64,000 nt of DNA from JACVRX01 sp963819885 (lineage in GTDB: Bacteria > Actinomycetota > Actinomycetes > Jiangellales > Jiangellaceae). A model generated the notes under the pieces. That model saw only the letters and a program-made list of their open reading frames with translations. It ran no database searches and was not told the origin of the DNA. Below, piece after piece: positions 20,642 through 29,573 of the stretch; the stretch's first letter is position 1, and every line of letters begins with the position of its first letter. The translations under genes were made by a program, and so were the position numbers. The stretch covers positions 124,001 through 188,000 of the forward strand of contig CAWFXV010000022.1 of the NCBI GenBank assembly GCA_963819885.1, given 5' to 3'.

Positions 20642-21118
20642 TCAGCGACCTTGCGGCCGTTCCTTGATGCCCGCTCTCAATAGCTCGATCATTTCCGCGA
20701 TCCGGGCGGCTCGCTTCTCGGGGCTGCGCTTGGTGGCGTCGATCCAGCGCAGGTAGCCGCGCCGGTAGAACTGCGCGAGCGAGTCGAAGAAGGCGGCTGC
20801 GGCTGGTTCAGCCCCGAGCGCAGCGGCGACGTCCGGCGCAAGGTCGGTGCGCTGTGGCCCTTCCGGATAGAGCACGACGTCGACCTCGTCGGCGGGACCG
20901 ATCCCGCAGTGGCGCCGCCAAGCCGGTCCCAGCAGGATCCCGCGCCCGGAACCGAGCGGCTCGATTACCGCACGAATACCCATCCCGCTGACGGTTCCGG
21001 CGACGTGATGCTCGGGCTTCGGCCCCCAAGCGTCATCGGGGTCGAAAGGCACGGGGACGAGGACCCGTTTGCGCTCGTCGGTGGTCACCCGGGCGGTGAA
21101 CCGCACTTCGTTGCGCAT
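20642..21118 (-). CDS. YdeI/OmpD-associated family protein (DUF1905)
   Basis: 158 residues. The N-terminal half is a DUF1905-like beta domain (KRVLVPVPFDPDDAWGPK, GSGRGILLGPAWRR) and the C-terminus has the YdeI signature FYRRGYLRWIDATKRSPEKR ending in a basic helix. Such proteins are widespread and of unknown biochemical role. The ATG at 21118 has a weak ribosome-binding site. It is convergent with tRNA-Ala and separated from the glucosidase gene by 51 bases. Confidence 0.85.
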   Translation of the reverse strand: MRNEVRFTARVTTDERKRVLVPVPFDPDDAWGPKPEHHVAGTVSGMGIRAVIEPLGSGRGILLGPAWRRHCGIGPADEVDVVLYPEGPQRTDLAPDVAAALGAEPAAAAFFDSLAQFYRRGYLRWIDATKRSPEKRAARIAEMIELLRAGIKERPQGR

Positions 21119-21169
21119 TCGGGTGATGCTCGCACAGTCTCGATCAGGCCCCGAGCCTGCGGTCTACGG

Positions 21170-23857
21170 TCAATCCGGCAGCAGGACCTGAGCCCGTGAG
21201 CCGGCTGGCCTGTCGTCCCGGCCGCGAGCGTCGTCGAGGAGCAGATGCGCGACCAGCGCCGTCCACCCAGTCTGGTGGGTGGCACCCAGGCCGGCACCGG
21301 TATCGGCGTGGAAGTACTCGTGGAACGGGATGTTGTCCCGCCAGCGGGGGTCGGTGGCGAGCAGGTCGTAGCCGCCATGGACCGGACGTCGTCCGTCGGG
21401 ACCGGGGAGGAAGATCGACACCAGCCGCCGCACGATGTCGCTCGCCGCTTCACCCAACGACAGCCGAACGCCCGAGCCGGCCGGGTACTCCACCAGGAGG
21501 GTGCCATTGGAGAAACGGTCGTAGTCACGAAGCGCCTCGATGAGCAGCGCGTTGAGCGGAAACCAGATCGGACCCCGCCAGTTGGAGTTCCCGCCGAACA
21601 GAGCCGATGTCGACTCCGCAGGCTGGTAGTCGGCCACGGCAACCAGATCGCCGGTGGTGAACGTGAACGGGTGGTCGCGGTGCCACGCGGACAGCGAGCG
21701 TATCCCGTATGGGGAGAGCAACCGTCCCTGGTCGAACATCTTCTCCAGTACCCGCACGAGGCGCTCGGGTGAGACCAGGCACAGCAGCCGGTGGGTGCGA
21801 TCATCCTCGATCCGCAGGTGCAGAGCAGTTGCCAGCCGGGGCTTGGTGTCGACGTACCACTTCGCCCGCTCGGCGAACTCCGGCAGCTGCTCGAGCAGCC
21901 CGTCGCGGATGTCGACCGCGGCCGTGATCGGCACGAGCCCGACGAGGGAGCGGACCTTGATCGGTACGTTGCGACCGTCGGTGAGATGCAGCACGTCGTA
22001 GAAGTACGCGTCCTCCTCGTCCCAGAGACCGGCGTTGTTGGCGGCGTTGGCGATCGCGAGGAAATGCTCGAAGAACTTGACGGCGACGTCCTGGTAGGAG
22101 TTGTCGTGCAGGGCCAGCCGCACGGCCATCGCGAGCAGGTCTAGCGCATACATCGCCATCCACGCCGTGGAGTCGGCCTGCTCGAGGTACCCGAGGTCCG
22201 GCGAGATCGTCGAGCGGTCGATCGGGGCGATGTTGTCCAGCCCCATGAACCCGCCCTCGAACAGGTTGTTGTCGCCGTGGTCCTTGTTGTTCGTCCACCA
22301 GGTGAAGTTGATCAGCAGCTTGTGGAACACCCTCGAAAGAAAGCCGTAGTCCGAGCCGCCGTCCAGTTCGAACACGCGTAACGCCGCCCACGCGTGCACC
22401 GGCGGGTTCACGTCGGAGAAGTTCCACTCGTACGCCGGGATCTGGCCGTTGGGGTGCAGATACCACTCGCGAAGCAACAGCACGAGCTGGCTTTTGGCGA
22501 AGCCTGGGTCGATGTGCGCCAACGTGACGCAGTGGAAGGCTAGGTCCCAGGCGGCGTACCAGGGGTACTCCCACGGATCGGGCATCAGCAAGATCTCGTG
22601 GTTGTTCAGGTGCCGCCAGTCGCCGTTCCGGATCGCGCCCCGGCCCGGTGGCGGCGTCGGCTGTGCTGGGTCGCCGTCGAGCCATCGTTCGACGTCGAAA
22701 TGGAAGAACTGCTTGCTCCACAGCAGACCGGCGAACGCCTGACGAAGGACTCCGGCCTCGTCTTTGGTACACCGGGCCGGTGTGAGCGCCGCATAGAACA
22801 CGTCGGCCTCGCCCTTCCGGGCTGTGGTCACCGAGTCGAATCCGTCGCCCAGGTCGATCCGGGCTGGATCACCGTCGCCGCCGACGAGTCGCACTCGGAC
22901 GACCCGCGAACCTCCGGCGGGAACCGTGACCCGGTAGTGCAGCGCGGCCTTGGTGCCCACGTGCTCGGGGTTGACGGTGGGAGCGTCGTCCACCAGGTAG
23001 TCGTTGATGCCGTCCTTCGGATAGCGGACCCCGGCAGGGTCGGCGTAGAGGCGAGTGGTGTTCGTCTCGTTCTCACAGAACAGCAGCTCCGGTGTTCCAT
23101 CGCCGGTGAGCACCAGCCGGCCGACCCGGTCGTGCTGACCGACGACCCGGCCCTCCTGCGCACGCAACACTGGCTTGCCGTGGTCGGTCGGCCCCCAGGC
23201 CCAGGTGTTGCGGAACCACAGCGTCGGCAGGACATGCAGCGACGCCTCCTCCGGGCCGGCGTTTTCGACGGTAATCCGCATCAGCAGGTCGTGCGGCCCG
23301 GCCTTGGCGTAGTCGACGCTGACCACCCAGTACCGGCCGTCGTCGAAGATCCCGGTGTCGACCAGTTCGTACTCAGGCTCGGTCCGCGACCGTCGTCGAT
23401 TTTCGGCGACGAGGTCCTCATACGGGTAGGCGCGCTGCGGGTAGTGGTATCGCCAGGTGTGCCATGAGTGGGTAGGCGTGCCGTCGAGGTACCACCAGTA
23501 CTCCTTGACGTCCTCACCGTGGTTGCCCTCGGGACCGGACAGCCCGAACATCCGCTCCTTGATGATCGGGTCCGCACCGTTCCACAGCGCCAAGGCCAGG
23601 CACCAGTTCTGTGACTCGTCGCAGAACCCGGCCATCCCGTCCTCGTTCCAGCGGTAGACCCGCGACCGGGCGTGGTCATGGGGGAAGAAGTCCCAGGCGG
23701 AGCCGTCGGCGCTGTAGTCCTCGCGGACCGTGCCCCAGGCGCGTTCGGCCAGATACGGCCCCCACGCCCGCCAAGCCGCCGCGCCACTGTCCGCGTCGGC
23801 CAGTCGTTGTCGTTCGGCGTCTTCACCAACTGACTGAGGTGCGCTCGAATCAGCCAC
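21170..23857 (-). CDS. Glycoside hydrolase family 63-like glucosidase
   Basis: Large cytoplasmic enzyme of 895 residues resembling bacterial GH63/MGH1-type glucosidases. Recognisable blocks are AWGPYLAERAWGTVREDYS and WDFFPHDHARSRVYRWNEDG at the start, a beta-sandwich region, and an alpha/alpha barrel with DPWEYPWYAAWDLAFHCV, PAYEWNFSDVNPPVHAWA and GNSNWRGPIWFPLNALLIE, where catalytic acids of the family reside. GTG at 23857 is chosen because family homology starts directly after it and it overlaps the 3' end of the DUF2254 gene by 8 bases, implying coupling. Substrate unknown; trehalose/kojibiose-like or mannosylglycerate-like glycosides are possible. Confidence 0.88.
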   Translation of the reverse strand: MADSSAPQSVGEDAERQRLADADSGAAAWRAWGPYLAERAWGTVREDYSADGSAWDFFPHDHARSRVYRWNEDGMAGFCDESQNWCLALALWNGADPIIKERMFGLSGPEGNHGEDVKEYWWYLDGTPTHSWHTWRYHYPQRAYPYEDLVAENRRRSRTEPEYELVDTGIFDDGRYWVVSVDYAKAGPHDLLMRITVENAGPEEASLHVLPTLWFRNTWAWGPTDHGKPVLRAQEGRVVGQHDRVGRLVLTGDGTPELLFCENETNTTRLYADPAGVRYPKDGINDYLVDDAPTVNPEHVGTKAALHYRVTVPAGGSRVVRVRLVGGDGDPARIDLGDGFDSVTTARKGEADVFYAALTPARCTKDEAGVLRQAFAGLLWSKQFFHFDVERWLDGDPAQPTPPPGRGAIRNGDWRHLNNHEILLMPDPWEYPWYAAWDLAFHCVTLAHIDPGFAKSQLVLLLREWYLHPNGQIPAYEWNFSDVNPPVHAWAALRVFELDGGSDYGFLSRVFHKLLINFTWWTNNKDHGDNNLFEGGFMGLDNIAPIDRSTISPDLGYLEQADSTAWMAMYALDLLAMAVRLALHDNSYQDVAVKFFEHFLAIANAANNAGLWDEEDAYFYDVLHLTDGRNVPIKVRSLVGLVPITAAVDIRDGLLEQLPEFAERAKWYVDTKPRLATALHLRIEDDRTHRLLCLVSPERLVRVLEKMFDQGRLLSPYGIRSLSAWHRDHPFTFTTGDLVAVADYQPAESTSALFGGNSNWRGPIWFPLNALLIEALRDYDRFSNGTLLVEYPAGSGVRLSLGEAASDIVRRLVSIFLPGPDGRRPVHGGYDLLATDPRWRDNIPFHEYFHADTGAGLGATHQTGWTALVAHLLLDDARGRDDRPAGSRAQVLLPD

Positions 23858-25188
23858 GGCGACTCGCTGCGTCGGCCGCTGACGCGGCGGAAGCGTCGTC
23901 GGGATCTGCGGGCAGGTGCTGCTCGACAGCCGCGAACCCGGAGCGCAGCGCGACGAGATCGTGGGGTTCGACAATGTCCCGCTCACCGGCGGCCAGGATC
24001 AACTTCGCTTGTTGGCGGATCGCCGCTGCCCGGTCTGGGTTGTCACCAATGGACTCGATGCAGTTGCCGAGCAGCCGGAAGAGTGCCAGCAGGACCGTCG
24101 GTTCTCTCGAGCCGTAGCGACGAATCAGGCCGCACGCCATGTCCAGAAGTTCCTCGTACCGCCGCCTCGGGAGGATCACTTCCCCGTTTCCTTCGTGCAG
24201 GACGACGTCGCCCAGACGCGCGCGGGCCGAGCTTGCTGAAGATCACCGAGAGGTGGTCGATCGCCTGGACCGCCGTGTACGGGTCGTTGATCGCGGGCGA
24301 AAGCGCCTTGCATGCGATGTCGACGAGCTGGCGGATGGTGAACCCGATGTCCTGCTCCACCGTCCGCTCGAATCCGATCCGGACGGCGCCCTCGACGACC
24401 TGCCGGAAGTCCTCGGGATTCGGGGCAGGGTCGGTGGCGTTCGGTCGCCAGATCCAGACCAGCTTGGTGCCGGCGACGACATGCTCGCCGATTCGACGGC
24501 GCAGCCGGAGGGTGACTCCGTGCCGCGCCGCGACCGGCAGGATCTGCTCCGGGTGAACGGTCTGGATGTAGCCCGAATGTGCCGACGTCAGGGGCACGGC
24601 CCAGTCGGGACGGCGATACGCCGTCTCGACCTGGCCGGGCCAGTCCTTGCTGATGACTTCGATAGCTGCGCGCTCGACCCGGCCGGTGATCGCATCGATC
24701 TGTATGGCATGCGCGAGGTGGTCGGCGAAGTACACCACCGCCGCCAGGCTCACGAACAACATCACCATCGCACCGCTGACCGCGAGCCGCGGGAACTCTT
24801 CGATTCGGGTTCCGGAGGACACGCCGACGGTGAACAGCCCGGCCGCGCTGTAGATGAAGGTCGCGACGAACAGGCTGAGCACGATTTGAATGGGGCGGTC
24901 TCTGAGAAAGTTACGCAGCAGCCGCGGCGAGAACTGGGTCGAAGCCAACTGCAGCGCGACTACCGTGAGGCCGAGCACCAAAGCGATGACCGTCACAACC
25001 GTGCCGGTGATCGCGATCAGCAACGCGCGGGCGTCGTCGGCCGTGCCCTGGAACACCAGCGGAGAGTTCGGACCGAGCTCGATCTGCGACACGAGCGATC
25101 CGATGATCAGCGCCAACAGTCCGGCGAACGTCGGCAGCACCCACAGCGACGCCGACGCATACTCCCGCATCGCCTCACGGTTGATCAT
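23850..25188 (-). pseudogene. DUF2254 membrane protein, frameshifted
   Basis: The N-terminal frame (ATG at 25188, GGGAGG upstream) encodes four hydrophobic segments (SLWVLPTFAGLLALIIGSLV, AITGTVVTVIALVLGLTVV, IVLSLFVATFIYSAAGLFTV, AMVMLFVSLAAVVYFADHLA) and a soluble domain with LSPAINDPYTAVQAIDHL, diagnostic of DUF2254. After KLGPR the frame loses homology, while the next frame resumes it as LGDVVLHEGNGEVILPRRRY through AAIRQQAKLILAAGERDIVEP to a stop at 23850. The switch falls in an alternating CGCGCGCG run at 24217-24224; adding one CG unit restores a single frame. Either a recent mutation, a slippage-switchable gene or a sequencing error. Family function unknown. Confidence 0.85.
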
Positions 25189-25268
25189 GGCGGCCTCCCT
25201 CGGGCTGTGATCAGAGTGACAACCAAGGCCGGTCGAAGACAAGCACGTGCTCGCGGCGCGGACGGGGA

Positions 25269-26198
25269 TCAGGGCCAGGCAAACCGGGCGAAGACCATCG
25301 CATGATCGGGGACGACGGCGTCGCGGCGGCTGTCCAGGTCTTCGTCGATGCCGACGATGTCGTCGACGAACGCATCGGCCGTCACGCCCGCGAGGAGCAG
25401 CTGCCGTGAGACCAACACGTGGTCGATGAGCTCGCGTCGCTCGCGGTAGATCCTGGAGAACGCTCGCGCGGGGGGCAGCCGGTCGGCCAGGTTGTACAGG
25501 CGGTACGGGTCGTACCGGTCCGGCCGGTTGGGGTCACTGTCGGCCGGACCGCTCAAGAGCACAGTTGTGACGGCTTGCGGCTCGTCGTTCATGTCGCCGG
25601 CCAAGACCACGGGAACGTCGGGCTCCCGAGGCATCCAGGTGTTCAGCTCGACCCGTACGGCGACGGCTTCGGCGCCACGCTGGAGCAAGGCATAGCCGGC
25701 GCCGCGGGCTCGCTCGTTCTCGTCGAGCGGATACCGCCGGCCGTCGGGAAAGGTCAGGAGCTTGGACTTGAGGTGCGTGGTGACGACCCGAAGGCTACGG
25801 CTGGAATCGACCGCGAGCACCGCCTCCACAGCGCCACGTCCCATTGCCGTCAGCACATTGCCGTCGGGATCTGGGACGGCTGGCAGGGCACCGGCCGGGA
25901 AGTCGACCCAGTCGTATCTTTCGGTGATCGGGAACCGCGACATGATGGCGACCCGGATGCCACGGTCGTCCGGCTGGCCGATGGCGGTGTTGGGCGCGCT
26001 TTCGCCCAGCACCGAAGCCAGATCCGCGAGCGGCTGTGCACCGCCGACCTCTTGCAGGCACACCACATCCGCGCCGACGCCGGTGATCACCGACGCGAGA
26101 TAGGCCAGCTTGCGGGTGTAGACGTCCTCGTTCGACGGACCGTCGGCCGTGCCGGGCAGGAAGAAGTTCTCGACGTTCCAGGTTGCAACAGTCACCAT
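25269..26198 (-). CDS. Endonuclease/exonuclease/phosphatase family protein
   Basis: 309-residue metal-dependent hydrolase of the DNase I-like fold. Motifs: TWNVENFF at the start, DVVCLQEVGG (metal-binding Glu), VTTHLKSK, VVLAGDMNDEP, and SRIYRERRELIDHVLVS with a final VPDHAMVF (catalytic Asp-His). No signal peptide, so a cytoplasmic nuclease or phosphatase; substrate unknown. ATG at 26198. An 80-base spacer separates it from DUF2254, and a palindromic repeat lies in its upstream region. Confidence 0.88.
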   Translation of the reverse strand: MVTVATWNVENFFLPGTADGPSNEDVYTRKLAYLASVITGVGADVVCLQEVGGAQPLADLASVLGESAPNTAIGQPDDRGIRVAIMSRFPITERYDWVDFPAGALPAVPDPDGNVLTAMGRGAVEAVLAVDSSRSLRVVTTHLKSKLLTFPDGRRYPLDENERARGAGYALLQRGAEAVAVRVELNTWMPREPDVPVVLAGDMNDEPQAVTTVLLSGPADSDPNRPDRYDPYRLYNLADRLPPARAFSRIYRERRELIDHVLVSRQLLLAGVTADAFVDDIVGIDEDLDSRRDAVVPDHAMVFARFAWP

Positions 26199-26237
26199 AT
26201 GCGGTCGGCTCCATCAGTCGATCGGTCCGCCCTCCCG

Positions 26238-26290
26238 ATGATCATGTCGACTTTGCCCCCGTGGACGCTGGCGAAATGCTCATGATCACG
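26238..26290. repeat. 53-bp palindromic repeat, copy 1
   Basis: Begins ATGATCATGTCGACTTTGC and ends GCTCATGATCACG. It aligns without gaps to the element at 47774-47826 with 37 of 53 positions identical. Near-palindromic ends and inner TTTGC...GCGAA and CGT..ACG arms can fold into a hairpin. It lies between the GbsR-type regulator and the EEP protein gene. Confidence 0.7.
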
Positions 26291-26300
26291 GGGAAACGGC

Positions 26301-26813
26301 CTATGGACTAGGTGCCGGGGATGCCGACGGCGCGGTAGCGCGCAGCTCCCGCCACTTGGCCATCAGTTGCGGAACCTCGCCGCGCACGAAGGCGAAGAAT
26401 CGGCGCATCTCGTCCAGCCGAGCACCGGCCTCGGTGTCCCTCCCACCGACGGCCTCGATGCCGGACAACAGGTCCTCGTCCCACCTGACGAGCATCTCGT
26501 CGCGATGCATGGTCGCCTCGTACCAGAAGTCGTCGTAGATCCGATAATGGTCACGACGGCCGCCCGGTTCCCGCTCCCGACCAACCATCCGGACTTGCAC
26601 GAGGTACCGCACAGCGCCGGAGATCGCCGCCGGACTGACCTGCAACTGCTCGGCCAGCTCCGCCGCAGTGAGTCGGGCGTCCGGCGCGATCAGCAGCGCC
26701 GCGAACACCCGGGCAGGCATCCGGGGAAGTCCGGTTTCGAGCAAGGTCAGCGCGAACCGCTCGACGAACCGGGCGATGGCAGGGTCGTCACCGGGTGTGC
26801 TGGTGCTCGTCAT
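26301..26813 (-). CDS. GbsR/MarR-type transcriptional regulator
   Basis: 170-residue DNA-binding protein. The winged helix covers about 30-100 with MPARVFAALLIAPDARLTAAE, LAEQLQVSPAAISGAVRYLV (recognition helix) and a basic wing REREPGGRRDHYRIYDD; the C-terminal helices (WDEDLLSGIEAVGG, GARLDEMRRFFAFVRGEVPQ) fit the GbsR subfamily that controls adjacent exporters. It is divergent from the ABC exporter genes with a 70-base shared promoter region, so it very likely represses them and itself. Ligand unknown. Confidence 0.9.
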   Translation of the reverse strand: MTSTSTPGDDPAIARFVERFALTLLETGLPRMPARVFAALLIAPDARLTAAELAEQLQVSPAAISGAVRYLVQVRMVGREREPGGRRDHYRIYDDFWYEATMHRDEMLVRWDEDLLSGIEAVGGRDTEAGARLDEMRRFFAFVRGEVPQLMAKWRELRATAPSASPAPSP

Positions 26814-26840
26814 CTGTCACCGCCGAGACCACGGAATCCA

Positions 26841-26865
26841 TACAATTTCTTAACATCACGATGTT
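26841..26865. promoter_or_regulatory. Candidate operator/promoter between regulator and ABC exporter
   Basis: Within the only AT-rich part of the divergent spacer, AACATC-AC-GATGTT (26852-26865) is a perfect 6-bp dyad, just after TACAAT (26841-26846), a plausible -10 box on the plus strand. A GbsR/MarR dimer could bind the dyad and block both promoters. Confidence 0.45.
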
Positions 26866-26883
26866 CTGAAGGCACTGTAGCTT

Positions 26884-27810
26884 ATGAGTATGACATCGGT
26901 GATCTCGACGTCGGAACTTGTCAAGACGTTCGGTCCGACCCGTGCCCTGGATGGACTCGACCTGTCGGTTGGTCCCGGGGAGGTACACGGCTTCCTCGGC
27001 CCGAATGGGGCAGGTAAATCCACGACCATCCGGGTGCTACTGGGTTTGCTGCGGGCGGACTCGGGCAATACGAGCCTGCTCGGCGGCGACCCGTGGCGCG
27101 ATGCCGTCGAACTGCACCGTCGGCTGGCCTATGTGCCCGGCGACGTGAACCTCTGGCCGAACCTGACCGGTGGCGAGGCGGTCGACCTGTTCGGTGCCCT
27201 GCGTGGGGGGCTGGACCCCAAACGACGAGCGGAGTTATTCGAACGGTTCGACCTCGATCCCACCAAGAGGTGCCGTACCTATTCGAAAGGCAACCGGCAG
27301 AAGGTCGCCGTCGTCGCAGCGTTCTCATCCGATGTCGAGCTGTACCTGCTCGACGAGCCCACGTCAGGCCTCGACCCGTTGATGGACGCCGTTTTTCGGG
27401 ACTGCGTGCGGGAGGAGAAGGCCGCCGGAAAGACTGTGCTGCTTTCCAGTCACATCCTCGCCGAGGTCGAGGCACTGGCCGATCGGGTGACCATCATCCG
27501 CAGGGGCAAATCGGTGGAGTCCGGCACTCTCGCGGAGCTGCGCCACCTGACCAGGACGTCGATTTCGGTCCAGACGGCTCGGCCGGTAACAGGCCTCGAC
27601 GCGATGCCGGGAGTGCACGACCTGACAACCGACAACACACACGCCACCTTCGATGTCGATACCGCCCACGTTGGCGCGGTCCTCAGTCATCTGACGGCGT
27701 TCGACGTGCGTGCGCTGACCAGCACCCCTCCCACGCTCGAAGAGCTGTTCCTGCGCCACTACGGCGACGAGCTCGCGCTCGAGTCGAGCATTGTGACGCA
27801 CCAACGATGA
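26884..27810 (+). CDS. ABC transporter ATP-binding protein
   Basis: 308-residue ATPase of a two-gene exporter. Walker A GPNGAGKST near residue 40, Q-loop region LAYVPGDVNLWPNLTGGE, signature YSKGNRQKV (variant of LSGGQ), Walker B YLLDEPTSGLD and switch SSHILAEVEALADR. The C-terminal 80 residues are the accessory domain of drug/polyketide-exporter ATPases. The stop overlaps the permease start as ATGA. Likely exports a hydrophobic antibiotic, lipid or biocide. Confidence 0.94.
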   Translation: MSMTSVISTSELVKTFGPTRALDGLDLSVGPGEVHGFLGPNGAGKSTTIRVLLGLLRADSGNTSLLGGDPWRDAVELHRRLAYVPGDVNLWPNLTGGEAVDLFGALRGGLDPKRRAELFERFDLDPTKRCRTYSKGNRQKVAVVAAFSSDVELYLLDEPTSGLDPLMDAVFRDCVREEKAAGKTVLLSSHILAEVEALADRVTIIRRGKSVESGTLAELRHLTRTSISVQTARPVTGLDAMPGVHDLTTDNTHATFDVDTAHVGAVLSHLTAFDVRALTSTPPTLEELFLRHYGDELALESSIVTHQR

Positions 27811-29435
27811 CTGCGTTCACCGGCACCGGCCGGCTGGTCCGGCTCGCACTCCGACGCGATCGGATCCAGCTGCCACTCTGGCTGATCGGCCTCATGCTGG
27901 TCCAGGCGGTCACCATCTCGAGCATCATCGGTCTCTACCCAGAGGACAGCGATCGGGTCGCGTTGGCGATCTCGTCGGCCCGCAGTCCGGTGTCGCTGAT
28001 GTTCAACGGTCTGGTCTCCGGAGCAAGCATGGGCGCGACTGTGGTGGCCCAAGGGTTCCTGACCGTCGCCGTCGGCGCTGCCTTGATGAGCACGCTGGCC
28101 GTCGTCCGGCACACCAGGCAAAACGAGGAGACCGGCCGAGCCGAGCTGATCGGGGCAGGAATCGTCGGGCGGCACGCCAGCCTGACCGCCGCGCTACTCG
28201 TCGCGATCGCGGCCAATGTGGTGCTCGCAGTGGCCAGCGGCGCTGTGCTGATCGCCAACGACCTGCCGGTCACGAGCTCACTCGCTGCTGGAGCAGAGGT
28301 CGGCGGCGTCGGAATCACATTCGCAGCCATCGCTGCCGTCACGGCACAGGTCGCCGAGACCTCCCGCGGTGCCAACGGCCTGGCAGCCGCAACCATCGGC
28401 ATTGCCTTCGTGCTGCGCGCGATCGGCGCAGTTTCCGGAAAGGTCGTCGACGGCGGCGTCACCGTGATCAGCGCATGGCCGACATGGCTCTCGCCGATCG
28501 GTTGGGGCGAGGAGGTACGCGCGTTCGGCGAGGACAACTGGTGGGTGTTCGGCTTGTTCGGAGTGGCTTGTGTCGGACTTGTCGGCACTGCCTTCGTGTT
28601 GACGGCGCACCGCGACTTCGGCGCGGGTCTGCGGACCGTCCGACCCGGTCCCGCGATGGCTGCGCGAGGGCTGCTGAGCCCACTTGGTCTCGCCTGGCGC
28701 CTGCAGCGGGGCGTGCTGCTCGGCTGGGTTGTCGGTGTGGCGATTCTCGGCGCGATCTTCGGAGGAGTCGGCGACGAGATCGAGGAATTCGCCAACGACA
28801 GCGAACAGATGGCGGACTACCTCGACCAATTGGGAGGTGTCGGGCAGCTGACTGACCTGTACTTTGCGGTTTCACTGGGCCTGACTGCCGTCGTGGTTGC
28901 CGCATACGCGACCCAGGCACTGTTGCGGCTGCGCTCGGAGGAGGCGGCCGGCCGGGCCGAGCCGCTTCTCGCCACGGCGGTGAGCCGGACCGGCTGGATG
29001 GGTAGCCACCTGGCCGTCACATTGTTCGGTGTGGCCCTGCTGGTCGTGCTGGCTGGGTTGGCCGCCGGGGTGACGTACGGGGTGGTCATCGGCGATATCG
29101 GTAGCCAAGCCCCGCGGCTGGTGGCGGCTGCACTGGCGTATCTTCCAGCAGTTCTGGTCGTGGCTGGTCTGGTCGTCGCGGCCTTTGGGATTCTGCCGCA
29201 TCGCGCCGTGGCGATCGCTTGGACGGCCGTAGCGCTGTTTTTCCTGATGGCACAGCTCGGACCCTTGCTGGATCTGCCGCAGGCCATTCTCGACCTGTCT
29301 CCGTTCACCCACGTCCCCGCTGTGCCCGCAACCGAGCCGACGGTGCTTCCGCTGGTGGTGCTGTTGGCTGTCGCCGCTGCGCTGTTCGTCATCGGACTCG
29401 CCGGGTTCCGCCGCCGCGACCTCGCTCTGCCGTGA
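27807..29435 (+). CDS. ABC exporter permease (polyketide-exporter type)
   Basis: 542-residue membrane protein with about 12 membrane segments in two homologous halves; each half carries a cytoplasmic motif, RQNEETGRAELI and RLRSEEAAGRAEPLL, typical of the family annotated as exporters of polyketide antibiotics. The open frame runs far upstream inside the ATPase gene, but the ATG at 27807 (MTAFTGTGRLVRLALRRD) is chosen because it overlaps the ATPase stop and begins the membrane protein. It completes a full transporter with the upstream ATPase. Confidence 0.92.
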   Translation: MTAFTGTGRLVRLALRRDRIQLPLWLIGLMLVQAVTISSIIGLYPEDSDRVALAISSARSPVSLMFNGLVSGASMGATVVAQGFLTVAVGAALMSTLAVVRHTRQNEETGRAELIGAGIVGRHASLTAALLVAIAANVVLAVASGAVLIANDLPVTSSLAAGAEVGGVGITFAAIAAVTAQVAETSRGANGLAAATIGIAFVLRAIGAVSGKVVDGGVTVISAWPTWLSPIGWGEEVRAFGEDNWWVFGLFGVACVGLVGTAFVLTAHRDFGAGLRTVRPGPAMAARGLLSPLGLAWRLQRGVLLGWVVGVAILGAIFGGVGDEIEEFANDSEQMADYLDQLGGVGQLTDLYFAVSLGLTAVVVAAYATQALLRLRSEEAAGRAEPLLATAVSRTGWMGSHLAVTLFGVALLVVLAGLAAGVTYGVVIGDIGSQAPRLVAAALAYLPAVLVVAGLVVAAFGILPHRAVAIAWTAVALFFLMAQLGPLLDLPQAILDLSPFTHVPAVPATEPTVLPLVVLLAVAAALFVIGLAGFRRRDLALP

Positions 29436-29466
29436 ACGCCTGAAGTCCGCAACCGCGCCGAGGGAC

Positions 29467-29499
29467 GACGGCTCCGCCCGTCGGCCGACTTCGTCGACC
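29467..29499 (+). terminator. Weak hairpin after ABC permease
   Basis: The segment GGCCGACTTCGTCGACC folds into an imperfect short stem with a TTC loop. The surrounding bases (CTCCGCCCG before, ACGCCCG after) match the clear terminator downstream of eis at 50321-50343, so this is probably a decayed or variant copy of the same element. Confidence 0.4.
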
Positions 29500-29535
29500 T
29501 CAACGCCCGGCCACACCCCAGCACGCTGTCCGGGC

Positions 29536-29566
29536 TTGACTTCGAGTTAACTTGAACTTGCAGGCT
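29536..29566 (+). promoter_or_regulatory. MerR/SoxR-like promoter of the SDR operon
   Basis: TTGACT (29536-29541) is a good -35 box. It is followed by the dyad TTCGAGTTAACTTGAA (29541-29556), close to the SoxR-type consensus CCTCAAGTTAACTTGAGG, and by CAGGCT (29561-29566) as a -10 at a 19-base spacing, the over-long spacing typical of MerR-family activated promoters. Transcription would begin at about the ATG at 29574, so the message may be leaderless. No merR-like gene is present in the window. Confidence 0.6.
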
Positions 29567-29573
29567 GACGGGC

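Noticed and set aside
24139..25305. 388-codon plus-strand frame opposite DUF2254
   Set aside because: Composition is dominated by His/Asp/Arg/Gln repeats typical of antisense reading in GC-rich DNA; the opposite strand carries clear DUF2254 membrane segments.
27093..27806. N-terminal extension of the ABC permease frame
   Set aside because: It overlaps the ATPase gene out of frame and shows no motif; the ATG at 27807 is the family start and overlaps the ATPase stop.
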